The notes under the pieces: model-generated
The model's input: only the letters and a program-made list of their open reading frames with translations
Database searches by the model: none
Told to the model about the DNA's origin: nothing
Shown: positions 21,284 to 32,421 of the stretch, in pieces
Position numbering within the stretch: the first letter of the stretch is position 1
Layout: each line of letters opens with the position of its first letter
Position numbers and translations under genes: made by a program
Source of the DNA: Zingiber officinale
Taxonomy: Eukaryota > Streptophyta > Magnoliopsida > Zingiberales > Zingiberaceae
DNA length: 64,000 nucleotides
Direction: 5' to 3'
NCBI RefSeq assembly: GCF_018446385.1
Contig: NC_055991.1
Location: 116,107,794-116,171,793 of the forward strand

Positions 21284-21352
<69 letters not shown>
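21284..21352. repeat. (AT)n microsatellite
   Basis: About 69 bp of pure AT dinucleotide, immediately left of the gypsy element at 21353. The 5-bp target duplication ATATA of that element lies within it. Translated (YI)n ORFs across it are artefacts. Confidence 0.95.
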
Positions 21353-21356
<4 letters not shown>

Positions 21357-22405
21357 CCTGTCCGAATCGCCAAACCAAGGGACGCTGGGCACGCGGCGCT
21401 CTCCTAGTCAATGGCACAGGCCTCCGAAGCTCCGGCGTTCCTGCACAGAAGTCGGGCCGGGAAGGTGTTCCCGGCGGCGACCCTCCGACGCTCAAGTCAG
21501 GTAAGTGGACAGCAAAGAAGTGGCTCCCAATATCAGAGAAGGCGTACCTCCGGCGAAGTGTGAGGACCCTTATATAGGGCTACGGGAGCTTGGTGCGTAC
21601 AAACCGAGGTGCACATGTGTCCTATACCATACCGCAGCATGGGCTTGTCAGAAGAGCATGTCTGCGCCATACTGCTACAGTCTGAGCGTCTCTTTGATGG
21701 GACAGCCGAATCCTTTGTCGTACGATACGGAGTATGGCCTTTTGACTTCCTCTTCCCGGATCAACCATCAAGCCGCTCAGCCAGAACATTCGCCTTTGAT
21801 CTGGCGCAGGTGTTCGCCCATCCGGGAAGGTTCAGGGTCGTCGCGTGCTTGGCTCTCATAGCCTGACATCCTGGCCGAGCGGGCAAACTACTCGGCATGC
21901 TTCCGTTCGGCCCGGCATGCTTCCGTTCGGCCCGGCATGCTTCCGTTCGGCTCAGCATGCTTCCGTTCGGCCCGGCATGCTTCCGTTCGGCTCAGCATGC
22001 TTCCGTTCCGCCCGGCATGCTTCCGTTCGGCCCGGCATTCTTCCGTTCGGCCTGCCATCCTTCCGTTCGGCCCGGCATGCTTCCGTTCGGCTCAGCATGC
22101 TTCCGTTCGGCCCGGCATGCTTCCGTTCGGCTCAGCATGCTTCCGTTCGGCTCAGCATGCTTCCGTTCCGCCCGGCATGATTCCGTTCGGCCCGGCATTC
22201 TTCAGTTCGGCCCGGCATTCTTCCGTTCGGCCTGCCATCCTTCCGTTCGGCCCGGCATGCTTCCGTTCGGCTCAGCATGCTTCCGTTCGGCCCGGCATGC
22301 TTCCGTTCGGCTCAGCATGCTTCTGTTCGGTGCGAACTTGGGGTTAAACTTCACGTGCCTTTGACCCTCCGCCCATGAGGGTCCCCCGTCCTTACCACCG
22401 GATCA
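21353..22405 (-). repeat. Left LTR (3' LTR) of the Tat-type element
   Basis: 1053 bp. Contains a TATA-like CTTATATAGGG (about 21570) and a 22-copy 20-bp tandem array. It is 20 bp longer than its partner, exactly one array unit. Confidence 0.9.
21893..22330 (+). repeat. 20-bp tandem array, left LTR
   Basis: 22 copies of a unit typified by TTCCGTTCGGCCCGGCATGC, with variants such as CTCAGCATGC, CCTGCCATCC and CCCGGCATTC. Because 20 is not a multiple of three, every frame is open with a 20-residue period, giving spurious long ORFs on both strands. Confidence 0.95.
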
Positions 22406-22577
22406 CATGCCTCCCCTTCAAGTCTAGTCGAAGGAGGCGCATAGTCCGACTGACTGGACGCCCGTAGTGCCTAGCGGCGCATCCAAGAAATCATCCTCCG
22501 CTTCTCTTCGTTAATCACCACTCATCCCACCTCTCTTGCGTTTTGCAAGGGATTTCTACAAGTGTTTTGAATATCTG

Positions 22578-22905
22578 GTCCGCTCGGGTCTTCTTCCGGC
22601 CGGAGGGTTTATAGTCGCCGGCGCGACTCGATTTTTAACGTCGGTCTTCCGCTCGGAGGGTTTATAGACGCCGGCTCGTCTCTCGATATTTAACGTCGGA
22701 GCTCGACGGTCTTCCGCTCGGCAGTTTATAGACGCCGGCTCGTCTCTCGATTTTTAACGTCGGAGCTCGACGGTCTTCCGCTCGGCAGTTTATAGACGCT
22801 GACTCGTCTCTCGATATTTAACGTCGGAGCTCGACGGTCTTCCGCTCGGCAGTTTATAGACGCCGGCTCGTCTCTCGATATTTAACGTCGGAGCTCGACG
22901 GCCTT
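22578..22905 (+). repeat. About 64-bp tandem repeats inside the Tat-type element
   Basis: Four to five copies of a unit containing GGTCTTCCGCTCGG, TTTATAGACGCCGGCTCGTC and TTTAACGTCGGAGCTCGAC. They lie between the purine tract and the gag remnant. No coding function. Confidence 0.85.
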
Positions 22906-23133
22906 TTTAAGGCTAACTTCAATACAGCCGCTCGGCCCACACACTTGCCATCCTTAATTCATTTCTGCTTCCTGCATTACAAGAACATAGGCGACCAAAA
23001 CATATATAAAATTACATCAGCGCACCTCTCATCCAGCTCGGTACGGCTGGAGATGATTTGCGCTTCATGGTTGATCCAAGTCCCAATCCATCTTCATCCG
23101 CTCGGCGGTGCTCCCCCTTGAATGCTGGTTGGA

Positions 23134-23334
23134 TCATTGCCTCGGGGGAGGCGTCCGCTCGGGGATCATTGCCTCCGCTCGGCCACCTGATGCTAACGTT
23201 GTTTGTTGCTTTAGCCGCTCGGCTTGCGCATTCTCTCTCTGTTGTTCCACGAGCTTAGCTGCTCTTGCCTTGATTAGAGCATCGAGTTCCTTCGTGGAGA
23301 GCATCACCATGGGCGGTCGTCCAGCCTCGTCCAT
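23134..23334 (-). pseudogene. gag N-terminal remnant, Tat-type gypsy
   Basis: A 66-codon minus-strand frame starts at 23334, about 25 bp past the primer site. It begins MDEAGRPPMVML and has a Lys/Ala/Glu-rich helical stretch, like the start of Tat-lineage gag proteins. It ends at a TGA at 23134-23136 and nothing downstream resembles the rest of gag. Confidence 0.6.
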
Positions 23335-23379
23335 TGCTTCCGCTCGGATGCAGGTGCGTTCCCACAGACGGCGCCAAAT

Positions 23380-24412
23380 TGATCCTGTCCGAATCGCCAA
23401 ACCAAGGGACGCTGGGCACGCGGCGCTCTCCTAGTCAATGGCACAGGCCTCCGAAGCTCCGGCGTTCCTGCACAGAAGTCGGGCCGGGAAGGTGTTCCCG
23501 GCGGCGACCCTCCGACGCTCAAGTCAGGTAAGTGGACAGCAAAGAAGTGGCTCCCAATATCAGAGAAGGCGTACCTCCGGCGAAGTGTGAGGACCCTTAT
23601 ATAGGGCTACGGGAGCTTGGTGCGTACAAACCGAGGTGCACATGTGTCCTATACCATACCGCAGCATGGGCTTGTCAGAAGAGCATGTCTGCGCCATACT
23701 GCTACAGTCTGAGCGTCTCTTTGATGGGACAACCGAATCCTTTGTCGTACGATATGGAGTATGGCCTTTTGACTTCCTCTTCCCGGATCAACCATCAAGC
23801 CGCTCAGCCAGAACATTCGCCTTTGATCTGGCGCAGGTGTTCGCCCATCCGGGAAGGTTCAGGGTCGTCGCGTGCTTGGCTCTCATAGCCTGACATCCTG
23901 GCCGAGCGGGCAAACTACTCGGCATGCTTCCGTTCGGCCCGGCATGCTTCCGTTCGGCCCGGCATGCTTCCGTTCGGCTCAGCATGCTTCCGTTCGGCTC
24001 AGCATGCTTCCGTTCCGCCCGGCATGCTTCCGTTCGGCCCGGCATTCTTCCGTTCGGCCCGGCATGCTTCCGTTCGGCTCAGCATGCTTCCGTTCCGCCC
24101 GGCATGATTCCGTTCGGCCCGGCATTCTTCCGTTCGGCCCGGCATTCTTCCGTTCGGCCTGCCATCCTTCCGTTCGGCCCGGCATGCTTCCGTTCGGCCC
24201 GGCATGCTTCCGTTCGGCTCAGCATGCTTCCGTTCCGCCCGGCATGATTCCGTTCGGCCCGGCATGCTTCCGTTCGGCCCGGCATGCTTCCGTTCGGCTC
24301 AGCATGCTTCCGTTCGGCTCAGCATGCTTCTGTTCGGTGCGAACTTGGGGTTAAACTTCACGTGCCTTTGACCCTCCGCCCATGAGGATCCCCCGTCCTT
24401 ACCACCGGATCA
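23380..24412 (-). repeat. Right LTR (5' LTR) of the Tat-type element
   Basis: 1033 bp, near-identical to 21353-22405 outside the array. Seen differences: A for G near 23731, T for C near 23755, A for G near 24388. Confidence 0.9.
23920..24338 (+). repeat. 20-bp tandem array, right LTR
   Basis: 21 copies of the same 20-bp unit as 21893-22330, but with the variant units in a different order. Confidence 0.95.
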
Positions 24413-24641
24413 ATATATATTTTTGAAATTTATATTACTCGAATTTATTTATTTAATGAAGTAATCAAGTTAAGTTAAATTGAGTTTACAATGAACTAAT
24501 TCATTGAATCGATTGTTTAAGCGCAATGTGGTTTTTTTTAGGTTGAACTTTGTTGGAAAAAAAATTATGTATATTAATGAGTTGAACATGTGTTTAATCT
24601 TCTTCATTGATTAACGAATTGAATTTATGTTCAACCTTCGT

Positions 24642-25365
24642 CATTGACCAATGAATTGGTCCTCTAAATAGGACATGTAATTAAAGAATGTTAAGTTTCT
24701 AGGTCCATCTACCATGAGCACTTTTCGATTTATCCTAGTGACCGATGAAAAATTTCTATAGGATCAAACCGGTCACCCTCAGACTAGTCAATGAGACTAA
24801 TTGGTTTATCATTTTTCATTTACCAATGAATTGACCCCCGGGGCTATAGTACAGCGGTAGAATATTCAGATTTTTACCTCACACCCGCGGTTCGATCACC
24901 AGCTATAACGTATTTGTAGGAATTTTTCCTCCGAATAGAGTGTGCAATTAAAGGATACTGGGCTTCTGGACTACCTGTCGCGCTCGCTTCTCGATTTACC
25001 CTTGCGGCCCGTGGGAAATTTTTGTGGAGCTGAGCTGGTCACCCAGAGTTAGTAAATGAAACTAACTGGGTTTATCATTTTTTTTTCATTTACCAATGAA
25101 TTGTCCCCGAGGGTATAGTGACGTGATAGGACATCCAGGTTATCACCCCCGTATCCATGATTCGATCCTCGGTTATGATGTATTTATAGAAATTTTTCTT
25201 TAAATGGGTGCATTACTAAAAGATACCGAGCTTTTGAGCTGTCTATCATATGTACTTCCTGATTTATCTTAGTGGTCAATAAAATTTTTTTTTATAGGGT
25301 CAAATAGATCACCCAGGACTATTAATAAATTTAACAGAGTTTTTTTTTAATTTACCAATGAATTA
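24642..25365 (+). repeat. Tandem array of three SINE (family 2) units with a fixed 17-bp spacer
   Basis: Units U1 (24659-24816, head deleted), U2 (24834-25086) and U3 (25104-25348) are separated by near-identical spacers based on CATTTACCAATGAATTG. The spacers are at 24642-24658, 24817-24833, 25087-25103 and 25349-25365. U2 retains a Pol III A-box (TAGTACAGCGG, 24847-24857) and B-box (GGTTCGATCACC, 24889-24900), resembling a tRNA-Gly head. U3 has the decayed equivalents. Each unit ends TTTATC plus T-run or a variant. The family is the same as the single SINE at 7414-7670. Confidence 0.8.
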
Positions 25366-26262
25366 TTCAAGCTAATGACTTTTTAGGATGCGTTTGATTC
25401 AAGTTACATTGTATAACTTTGGTAATCACATAATGAAGGTTATGAGAAATAAAACATAATCAAATGTTGTTTTTAGGTAATGCAACAAAAACTTATTTGT
25501 TGGAAGGTTTTAATGAATAACTTAATTTAATATTTTACTATATTATCTTTAGTTACAAAACCAACCATATATATCTTTTAAACTCTACGTTTTTTTATTT
25601 TTTATTTTTCAAGTTTTTCTTTATTTTTATGTGTTTTTTATTTCTTTTCCGTTTTTAAATTTTTTCCATTTTTTTTTTTTAAAAAATTTTTAATTTTTTT
25701 CATTTTTAAAGCTTTTTAAATTTTTTTATTTTTTTACGTGTTTTTTTATTTTTCTATTTTTTATTTTCTTATGTTTTTTTTTCTATTTTATATATATATA
25801 TTTTTTAATTTTTTACGTTTTTTATTATTTTTTTAGGTTTTAAAATTTTTTTTACATTTTTTTATTTTTTTACATTTTTTCTATTTTTTATGTTTTTTTA
25901 TTTTTCTCCAATTCTTTATTATTTTTTATTTTTAACTTTTTTTAAAAAAAAAACTTTTAAAATATTTTTTACATTTTTTTTTTAAAACAATATGTTTTTA
26001 TTGTTTTTATTTTTTTTCTTTGTATTTTTCTTTTTTATCATATTTTTCTCTTATTCGAGAATATTTTAGGTGAAAAAAATTTCATTAACCCTAGAATTAT
26101 GAAAAATCTCAATTTTCCAAGACTTTTCTATTCCAGGTTGCATGCCCCTTTTGTTAATGCGCCGGACATGAAATATTACTCAGGAATTATTGATTATCTA
26201 AATCAAACAGTATTTTGATTGATAACCTTAAATGAATAACTAAAATTATCAAAAATAACTCT

Positions 26263-26305
<43 letters not shown>

Positions 26306-26570
26306 CTTACTAAATAAAATATTAAATTTGTTCACTAATATTTACTTCATTTATAATTCTATTAGTTGACATGTGCATATGGCTTGCACCCGACGCATTT
26401 CTTACATGATACCAAGTTTAATAACTCTTCCAATCTAGAACTTGCATGCTTGTCAGTGTATCAATTAGTTTGGTGGATTTTTATTTTTTATTTTATTTTG
26501 ATAATTCAAGTATTCATATTCTTACTCTTGAGTATATATATATCAGTTTTATTGATACAATTTATAATAA
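25366..26570. other. Extremely T-rich, low-complexity region
   Basis: From about 25560 to 26080 the plus strand is nearly all T with A, interrupted by short ACGTTTTT- or CATTTTTT-like motifs, suggesting a decayed tandem repeat. Flanking stretches (GCGTTTGATT near 25386, AATCAAACAGT near 26203) are weakly inverted, so it may be the inside of a MITE-like DNA element. An (AT)n run is at about 26267-26300. No gene. Confidence 0.5.
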
Positions 26571-27601
26571 CAGGCTAATTCAAATTTTGATAAATAATTG
26601 ACTTTGATAAATAATAAATAAATAAAGTTAGGTATTTTATGATCTAATATATTTATCGAGTATACAAGGATTCATGGATCTAGAGGATCTGATCTTAAGA
26701 TAAAATCTAACTAGATATGAGGACCCAATTATTAGTGCGAAGCCCAGATGGTCAAAGGAGTGACCTGATATTTGGCAGGAAGTCCAGTTGGGTCCATTGG
26801 GCCTGACAGCTGGTAGAAGTCCAGTTGAGTCAGCAGACCTGACAATTGGCGAGAAGACCTGATGGGTCAAGAGGCTAGTCGATAGACTTGGTAAGTGAAG
26901 GTAATTCACTGGAGGAGGGTGACTCAGTGAAGACGCATCCCGATTGAGGGGGCAATAGGTGTCGGTCCAATTTAGGTCAATTTCGAAAATCTAAATTGAG
27001 ATCTTGATTAGATCCTGGTCTGGACAACATGGTCTAAGTTATAAATTGATCATATTATTATTATGTAAACCTTAATTTACAGGTTAAATATTTTTGTGTT
27101 GGACTAACACTTTTTGCAGGGCAAAAGGAGAACAAAAGACCTCGGGTGAACAATACCGAAGGCACCTTTCGTCTCCTGGAAGGCACCTCGGATACTGTTC
27201 ATGGAAGGCGTATTCGAAAGCTTAGAAGGCATCTTTCATCGAATAAAATCAGACTTCGTCGACGATAAGGGGCGAACTGTTCAGGAACAGATTTTACGCA
27301 TTAGAGGCGCCTTCAGGGCTATGGAAAGCACCTTCCATGCTCAATAAAAGAGCATCTCAACCAAGGCTTCTCACACACCTGATTTACGAGCTTCTACGTG
27401 TCTGTTTAGCATTTCGATTGCTCTAGCTTCCTGCTGCTGATTCAAAGAAGTCATTTTGCCATTGAGCTGCTTTTCTGAGTCATCTGATCATCTCTGGTAG
27501 ACCGACAGCAACACACGAGTGCACCCTAAAATTGTTGGTAACTTTTAATAGTGTTGCAAATCTTTATACTATTCATTTAAAAGGGAAGTATAGGTTGTTA
27601 C
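26571..27601 (+). repeat. Sirevirus LTR fragment K (plus)
   Basis: Colinear with the LTR of element B (58643-59960) from soon after its start to its AAAAGGGAAGT...GGTTGTTA block, where it is cut off by L. Contains the same GGAAGGCGCCTT-type motifs in decayed form. Confidence 0.75.
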
Positions 27602-28347
27602 TGTTGGATCAAGATGCACATGAGAAAGGGTGAATCATGTGGTTTTAAAAACTTGCCTTTTCTAATTTTGAAAACAGAGTACGAGTGCAGTGGGATAGCG
27701 AGAAAACATTGAAAAAGAAACCATAGTCGATTTTACTTGGTTTGGAGCCTTCGGTGACTCCTACTCCAAGATCCAGATCCCGCGGACCTATCAATGGACA
27801 ATCCACTAAATGCCTCTTCTTGAACCACCGAAAGAGATAATCAAATACAAAAGATGGGGACAGTTTAACAACCTATACTTCCCTTTCAGAGCAGTAGTAT
27901 AAGAATAGCAATACTATTTAAAATTACCAACACTTTAGGGCGCGCTCGTGTGTTGCTGTCAGTCTGTCGGAGATGATTGAACGACTCAGAAATGCCACTT
28001 GGTAGCAGACAAACTTTTTTTTAAAGCAGCAGCAGGAAGTCGGAGCACTCGGAATGTCAAACGGACGCGTAGAAGCTTGTAGAAGTGATTGGTTTGAATG
28101 TTTGGTCGAGATGCTCTATTATTGAACATGGAAGGCGCCTTCCATAGGTAGAATCCTATCCCAAAAAGTGCTGCTCCTTATCGTCAATGAGGTTAGAATT
28201 TATCTAATGGAAGACGCCTTCCAATGGCTTGAAGGTGCCTCAGGTACTGTTCACCCTAGGCCTTTTTGCTCCTTTTGCCCTGCAAGATAGGTTAGTCCAA
28301 CACAACAATATCTAACATGTAAAATAAAGTTAGGACAATAATAATAT
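27602..28347 (-). repeat. Sirevirus LTR fragment L (minus)
   Basis: Begins at 27602 with the complement of the canonical GATCCAACA LTR end and runs backward through the same blocks as K, until it is interrupted by element H at 28348. K and L are therefore inverted to each other with a loop of about 280 bp. Confidence 0.75.
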
Positions 28348-30167
28348 TGTTGGGACCGAAATATAGCTAGAGGGGGGGGTGGGGTGAATAGCTCGCCGTG
28401 CTCGTCGTTGCTCGCTTCTTGGGATGATGTGCAGCGGAAATACAATAAATACAAACAACAACGCTAACTCTAGGGATTTACTTGGTATCCACCTCAAGAA
28501 GAGGTGACTAGTCCAAGGATCCACACACTCACTCACCCTCCACTATAAAAACACTCCTTCTCGGTAACTACCGAAGGCGGAGAAGCCTTACAACCTCACA
28601 ATACAATAATGAGAAAGAAAGAAGCAAAATACAAATGAAACTTACAAGATTACAATGAAAACCCTAGCTTCTTCTTTTTCTTGTTGCAACTCGCCTCTTG
28701 ACTTGGATGAGTCTCCAAGAACCTTCAAGAACTGGCGGTGAGGAAGAAAATATCGCTGTAGAGAGCTGCTGTGATCGCCCGTGGAGAAGAGATGAAGGAA
28801 GTACCGAAGACACGCTCGCCAACGGCTTTATCTGCGCCAACGGTCGAATCCCAATCGATTGGATTGCTCCCAATCGATTGGGGAGGCTTTGGATCGATCG
28901 ACCAATCGATCCAGAGCGCCTCTGTGCTCTCTGGAATCGCCCTGAATCGATTACCCGATCAATTCAAGGCTTCTCGAGCGATTTCCAGCGCTCCAATCGA
29001 TCGACCGATTGATTGGAGGTTTCAATCGATCAACTGATCGATTTAGAAGCTTACTGTTCGCTCAGAAACTCTCTCAATCGATTGACCAATTGATTGGGGA
29101 AGATTTGATCGATTACCCAATCGATCCAGATGTTTTCTGCACGAAATCACTTCAACCAATCTATTGACCAATCTATTGAACCCCCCCCCCAATCGATTGA
29201 AACCCATAAAACTGTGTAGAGCTTGAAATTAGCTTCGTTTCACATCTGAGATCACCTCATTCCGATATCCGAGTCAAAAGTTATGGCCTTCGGAAGTTTA
29301 CTACGTCCGAACTTCCTAGTTCCATGCCAACTCCCTATTGGACTTACGATCGCTAAGAGTTCGGTCAACTTTTGACTCATCTAGACATTTTCTCCTCGTG
29401 CCAAGTGTCCGGTCAACCATGACCCACTTGGACTTACCATCTCATGCCAAGTGTCTGGTCCTCCATAATCCACTTGAACTTCCTTCCACCAGATGTCCGA
29501 TCATCCTTGACCCATCTGGATTTTCTCTTGCCAAGTATCCGATCAATCCTTTGACCTACTTGGACTTCCAAACACCAGGTGTCCGGTCAACCTTGACCCA
29601 CCTAGATTTCTACATGCCTGGCTTCACTCACCAGGTCTTTCAATATGCCTAGCTTCACTCACTAGAACTTCCCATTTGTTTGGATTTACTCACAAGGACT
29701 TTCACCTAGCTTCAACCACTAGAATTTTCACCTGGCTTCACTCACCAGGATTTTTCCACTGTTCGACTTCACTCACCGGGACTTTCACCTGCCTGGCTTC
29801 ACTCACTAGGGCTTCCACCTAGCTTTACTTACTAGGATTTTCCAACTGCCTAGCTTCACTCACTAGGTCTTTCACCTGGCTTCACTCATCAAGATTTTTC
29901 TTTCTGCCTAGCTTCACTCACTAGGACTTCTCAGTCAAGTATCCGGTCAATCTTGACCTACTTGACTCTTCTTTAAACTCATACTGGTCAAACCCTAACC
30001 AGAGGGGAATTGCTCCAGCAATCTCCCCAATCGGATGATTACACCTGTAATCTCCACGTATTATCTGTATTGTCAAACATCGAAACTCAAAACATAGAGA
30101 CTCAAGCTTGAGCCAACTCAAGCTTAGTCAACCAGGTCAACCTTGACCCAGGGATATTGCACCAACA
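28348..30167 (-). repeat. 3' LTR of element H
   Basis: On the minus strand starts TGTTGGTGCAATATCCC and ends GGTCCCAACA (1820 bp). It includes a palindrome cluster (28848-29215), about 600 bp of degenerate repeats with CTTCACTCACTAGG-like words (about 29600-29930), and a G/C homopolymer near 28372. ORFs across it are repeat-driven. Confidence 0.85.
28848..29215. repeat. ATCGAT palindrome cluster in H 3' LTR
   Basis: About a dozen exact ATCGAT sites, mostly as CAATCGATTG or GATCGATC, with several one-base variants in about 370 bp. Repeated at 34795-35110 in the other LTR, and a smaller cluster lies at 30940-31115 in the internal region. Confidence 0.9.
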
Positions 30168-31566
30168 ATCTCTCCTTTTTGATGTTTGACAATACCTTTA
30201 AGTTAGGCTAATCCCATAGCCTCAACTTCCTTCATGCCAATGTATGAATGAGAGTTTCCTTCATTCTCCCCCTTTCCTAGAGGGCAAACTCCCTCTTTAG
30301 GTAATGAAGGTCTAACTTAACCACACATTCTCCCCCTATTGGTACACATCAAAAACTCTCTCCCTGAAGAGTCACTCATCATTATTTACAACTTCACTTG
30401 TTGTGTTCAACACGATAATGAAAGTCTCATACCCTTCATTATCTTTTAATGCTCACCCTTGAGCATTAACTAATTCAACAAAGAATGTCTCATACCCTTC
30501 ATTCATCATCAATGCTTATCCTTGAGCACGAACACCCAAAAAATGAAGATATCCACTCCTCATTTGTATGCAAAATGCTCAACCTTGAGCATTTACGCTA
30601 AGGAAGGTTAACCACCTTCCAAGGTGTATGAAAAATAGATTTTCATTGTCCTTAAAGAGTAACTCCCCCTAAAGACATGCACGTAACTTCTATCATTGTA
30701 CCAACAATGACTTCGAATCCCTAAACATATAGGAAACCCAAATTTAGAAGTTTTGAGGTTTAAAAATTTAATATTGAACCAAACCTCAACCTAAACCTCA
30801 ACTTAGTCTTCCTTAATCAATTCATCCTTGTTTTCATCATGAAAACTCCCCCTAAATGTATACAAATATATTTTGAGGGGTAAGGAGGGGTTATATAGAC
30901 TAAAAAATGCTGAACTCTAGCTTACTCAGCCAAAATCAACATTTCAATCGATTGGAGTTGGGTCCCAATCGATTGAACCCAGCTGAATCGATCCACTGAT
31001 CGATTCAGACTGCGTGGATCGATCGATGGATCGATCCAGCGAGCTTCTGCTCACGAGAAATGCCTTCTCAATCGATCGCTCGATCGATTGAGGTACTCCA
31101 ATCGATCGGGTGATCGATTGAAGCTCTGAAAATGTTGAAATTCACTTTCAGTCAATTTCAGAAACTTCCCAAAAATTCTAAAAATTTGAAAAATCATGAA
31201 AATTCATGTAGACATTCCTTAGGGCATATACTATCAAGAAAAAATAATTTTATATGAAAATACTTTCTATTTTCCAAGATTGACACAAAATTTAAAACTT
31301 GTAAAAACTTTAGTGTTTTCTTCTAATTTGTGTCCAACTTTTCAATGATGATTACTTTCAAAAGATAGTCTTCATCAAGGCTTTCTAAAAGCATTTTAAA
31401 ACCTTTTTCAAAATCAATATCCAATCATGTTCTTTGGGCTCAATGCACATGACTTGTACATTAGCTTTTCCAATGATTGGAAAATACATAACTAGTGTTG
31501 TTTTGATGAACTTAAAACTCAAAAGAATGCACTTAATCAACACCTTAAGTTTTGTTCATCACCCTA

Positions 31567-31634
31567 ACATCTTACTTGTATCTAATGTGTATGAAACCAC
31601 ATACAAGTCACCTTATAGTTCTTTAGTGAGATGT
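31567..31634 (-). other. Candidate conserved stem-loop, element H
   Basis: On the minus strand ACATCTCAC (31634-31626) can pair with GTAAGATGT (31575-31567), with one G/T-type mismatch and a 50-nt loop. It lies upstream of the 3' LTR, matching the position and sequence of the pairs in A, B and C. Confidence 0.4.
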
Positions 31635-32421
31635 AAACTTTGGTTTTGTCCTAATCTAGGGATCATGCATATCTATCTAGACATTTTGAGGTTAGGAACA
31701 TCCACCAAGGATGTTACTTGTTAATGAATGTCATTTGTCCTTAGTTTGCAAGGAATTAAAATAATGCATGATGTGTTATGGCATACATCAAAGATAAATA
31801 ATTTTCAAAAGAAAATTTCCTATGACTACATGATGTATGTATGACATGACATGGTATTTTTGTGTTTTTCATAATAAGGCATGAGTGCAAGAATAAATAT
31901 GATGTCATGACATATGATGGGCAAACAAAGCATGACAACTTAGCATAAATAAAATACCTAGAATGACTATCTAAGTATCCTTAAACCTTAGCTAACTTAA
32001 AGTTTAAACCTAGATTTCCCAATATTTCTAAAAAAAAATGCCAAAACCTAATTTTGACATTTCCTTTGCTTTTCCTACATTGTGCCAATTTAAATTAAGC
32101 ATATTCCTCAAATTTTGGCACAAATTACTCTTTTAAAGAGTAACAAATTAAAATAAGGCTTAGATTTACCTTTAACTTCCCAAAAAAAATGTCAAAATCC
32201 CAATTTGACATTTCTTTATGATTCACCCACTTATGCTAATTTAATATTAATTTAAAATCAATTTTCTTAAATTATGGCACATTTTACTCATTTCAAGAGT
32301 AAATCATAATCCTTTTCATTTTCAAAGGTTAACAATAACCTTGAAAATGCTCTCCGAGTGTCAACTTTATCAAAGTTGGGTTAACTATCCTTCTAATCGG
32401 AGTTGACACTCTCTAACCCAT

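Larger units (their letters stand above)
21353..24412 (-). mobile_element. Short non-autonomous Ty3/gypsy (Tat-type) element
   Basis: Two direct LTRs (21353-22405 and 23380-24412), starting TGATCC and ending GGATCA, flank only 974 bp of internal DNA. The 5-bp duplication ATATA lies at 21348-21352 and 24413-24417. On the minus strand the primer site beside the right LTR reads TTTGGCGCCGTCTGTGGGAA (about 23359-23378), as in plant Tat-lineage gypsy elements. A purine tract GAAGGGGAGGCATG lies beside the left LTR (22406-22419). Only a 66-codon gag-like start remains, so the element has no protease, RT, RNase H or integrase and would need helper proteins. Outside the tandem arrays I saw only three LTR differences, all transitions, so the insertion is young. 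Confidence 0.9.

Noticed and set aside
21210-21504. ORFs with (YI)n
   Set aside because: Translation of the (AT)n microsatellite.
21893-22330. CRISPR-like regular array
   Set aside because: Units are contiguous with no unique spacers, in a plant LTR retrotransposon.
21845-24354. Long overlapping ORFs (up to 160 codons) on both strands through the 20-bp arrays
   Set aside because: A 20-bp unit without stops opens all frames and gives a 20-residue period. The ORFs are a by-product of the repeat inside LTRs.
24841-24910. A functional tRNA gene
   Set aside because: A and B boxes are present but the acceptor stem does not pair and the unit continues as a repeated SINE body.
28698-29037. ORFs of about 100 codons with IDW/SIDQ repeats (also 34644-34962)
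   Set aside because: They translate the ATCGAT palindrome cluster of the H LTR and occur in both LTR copies.
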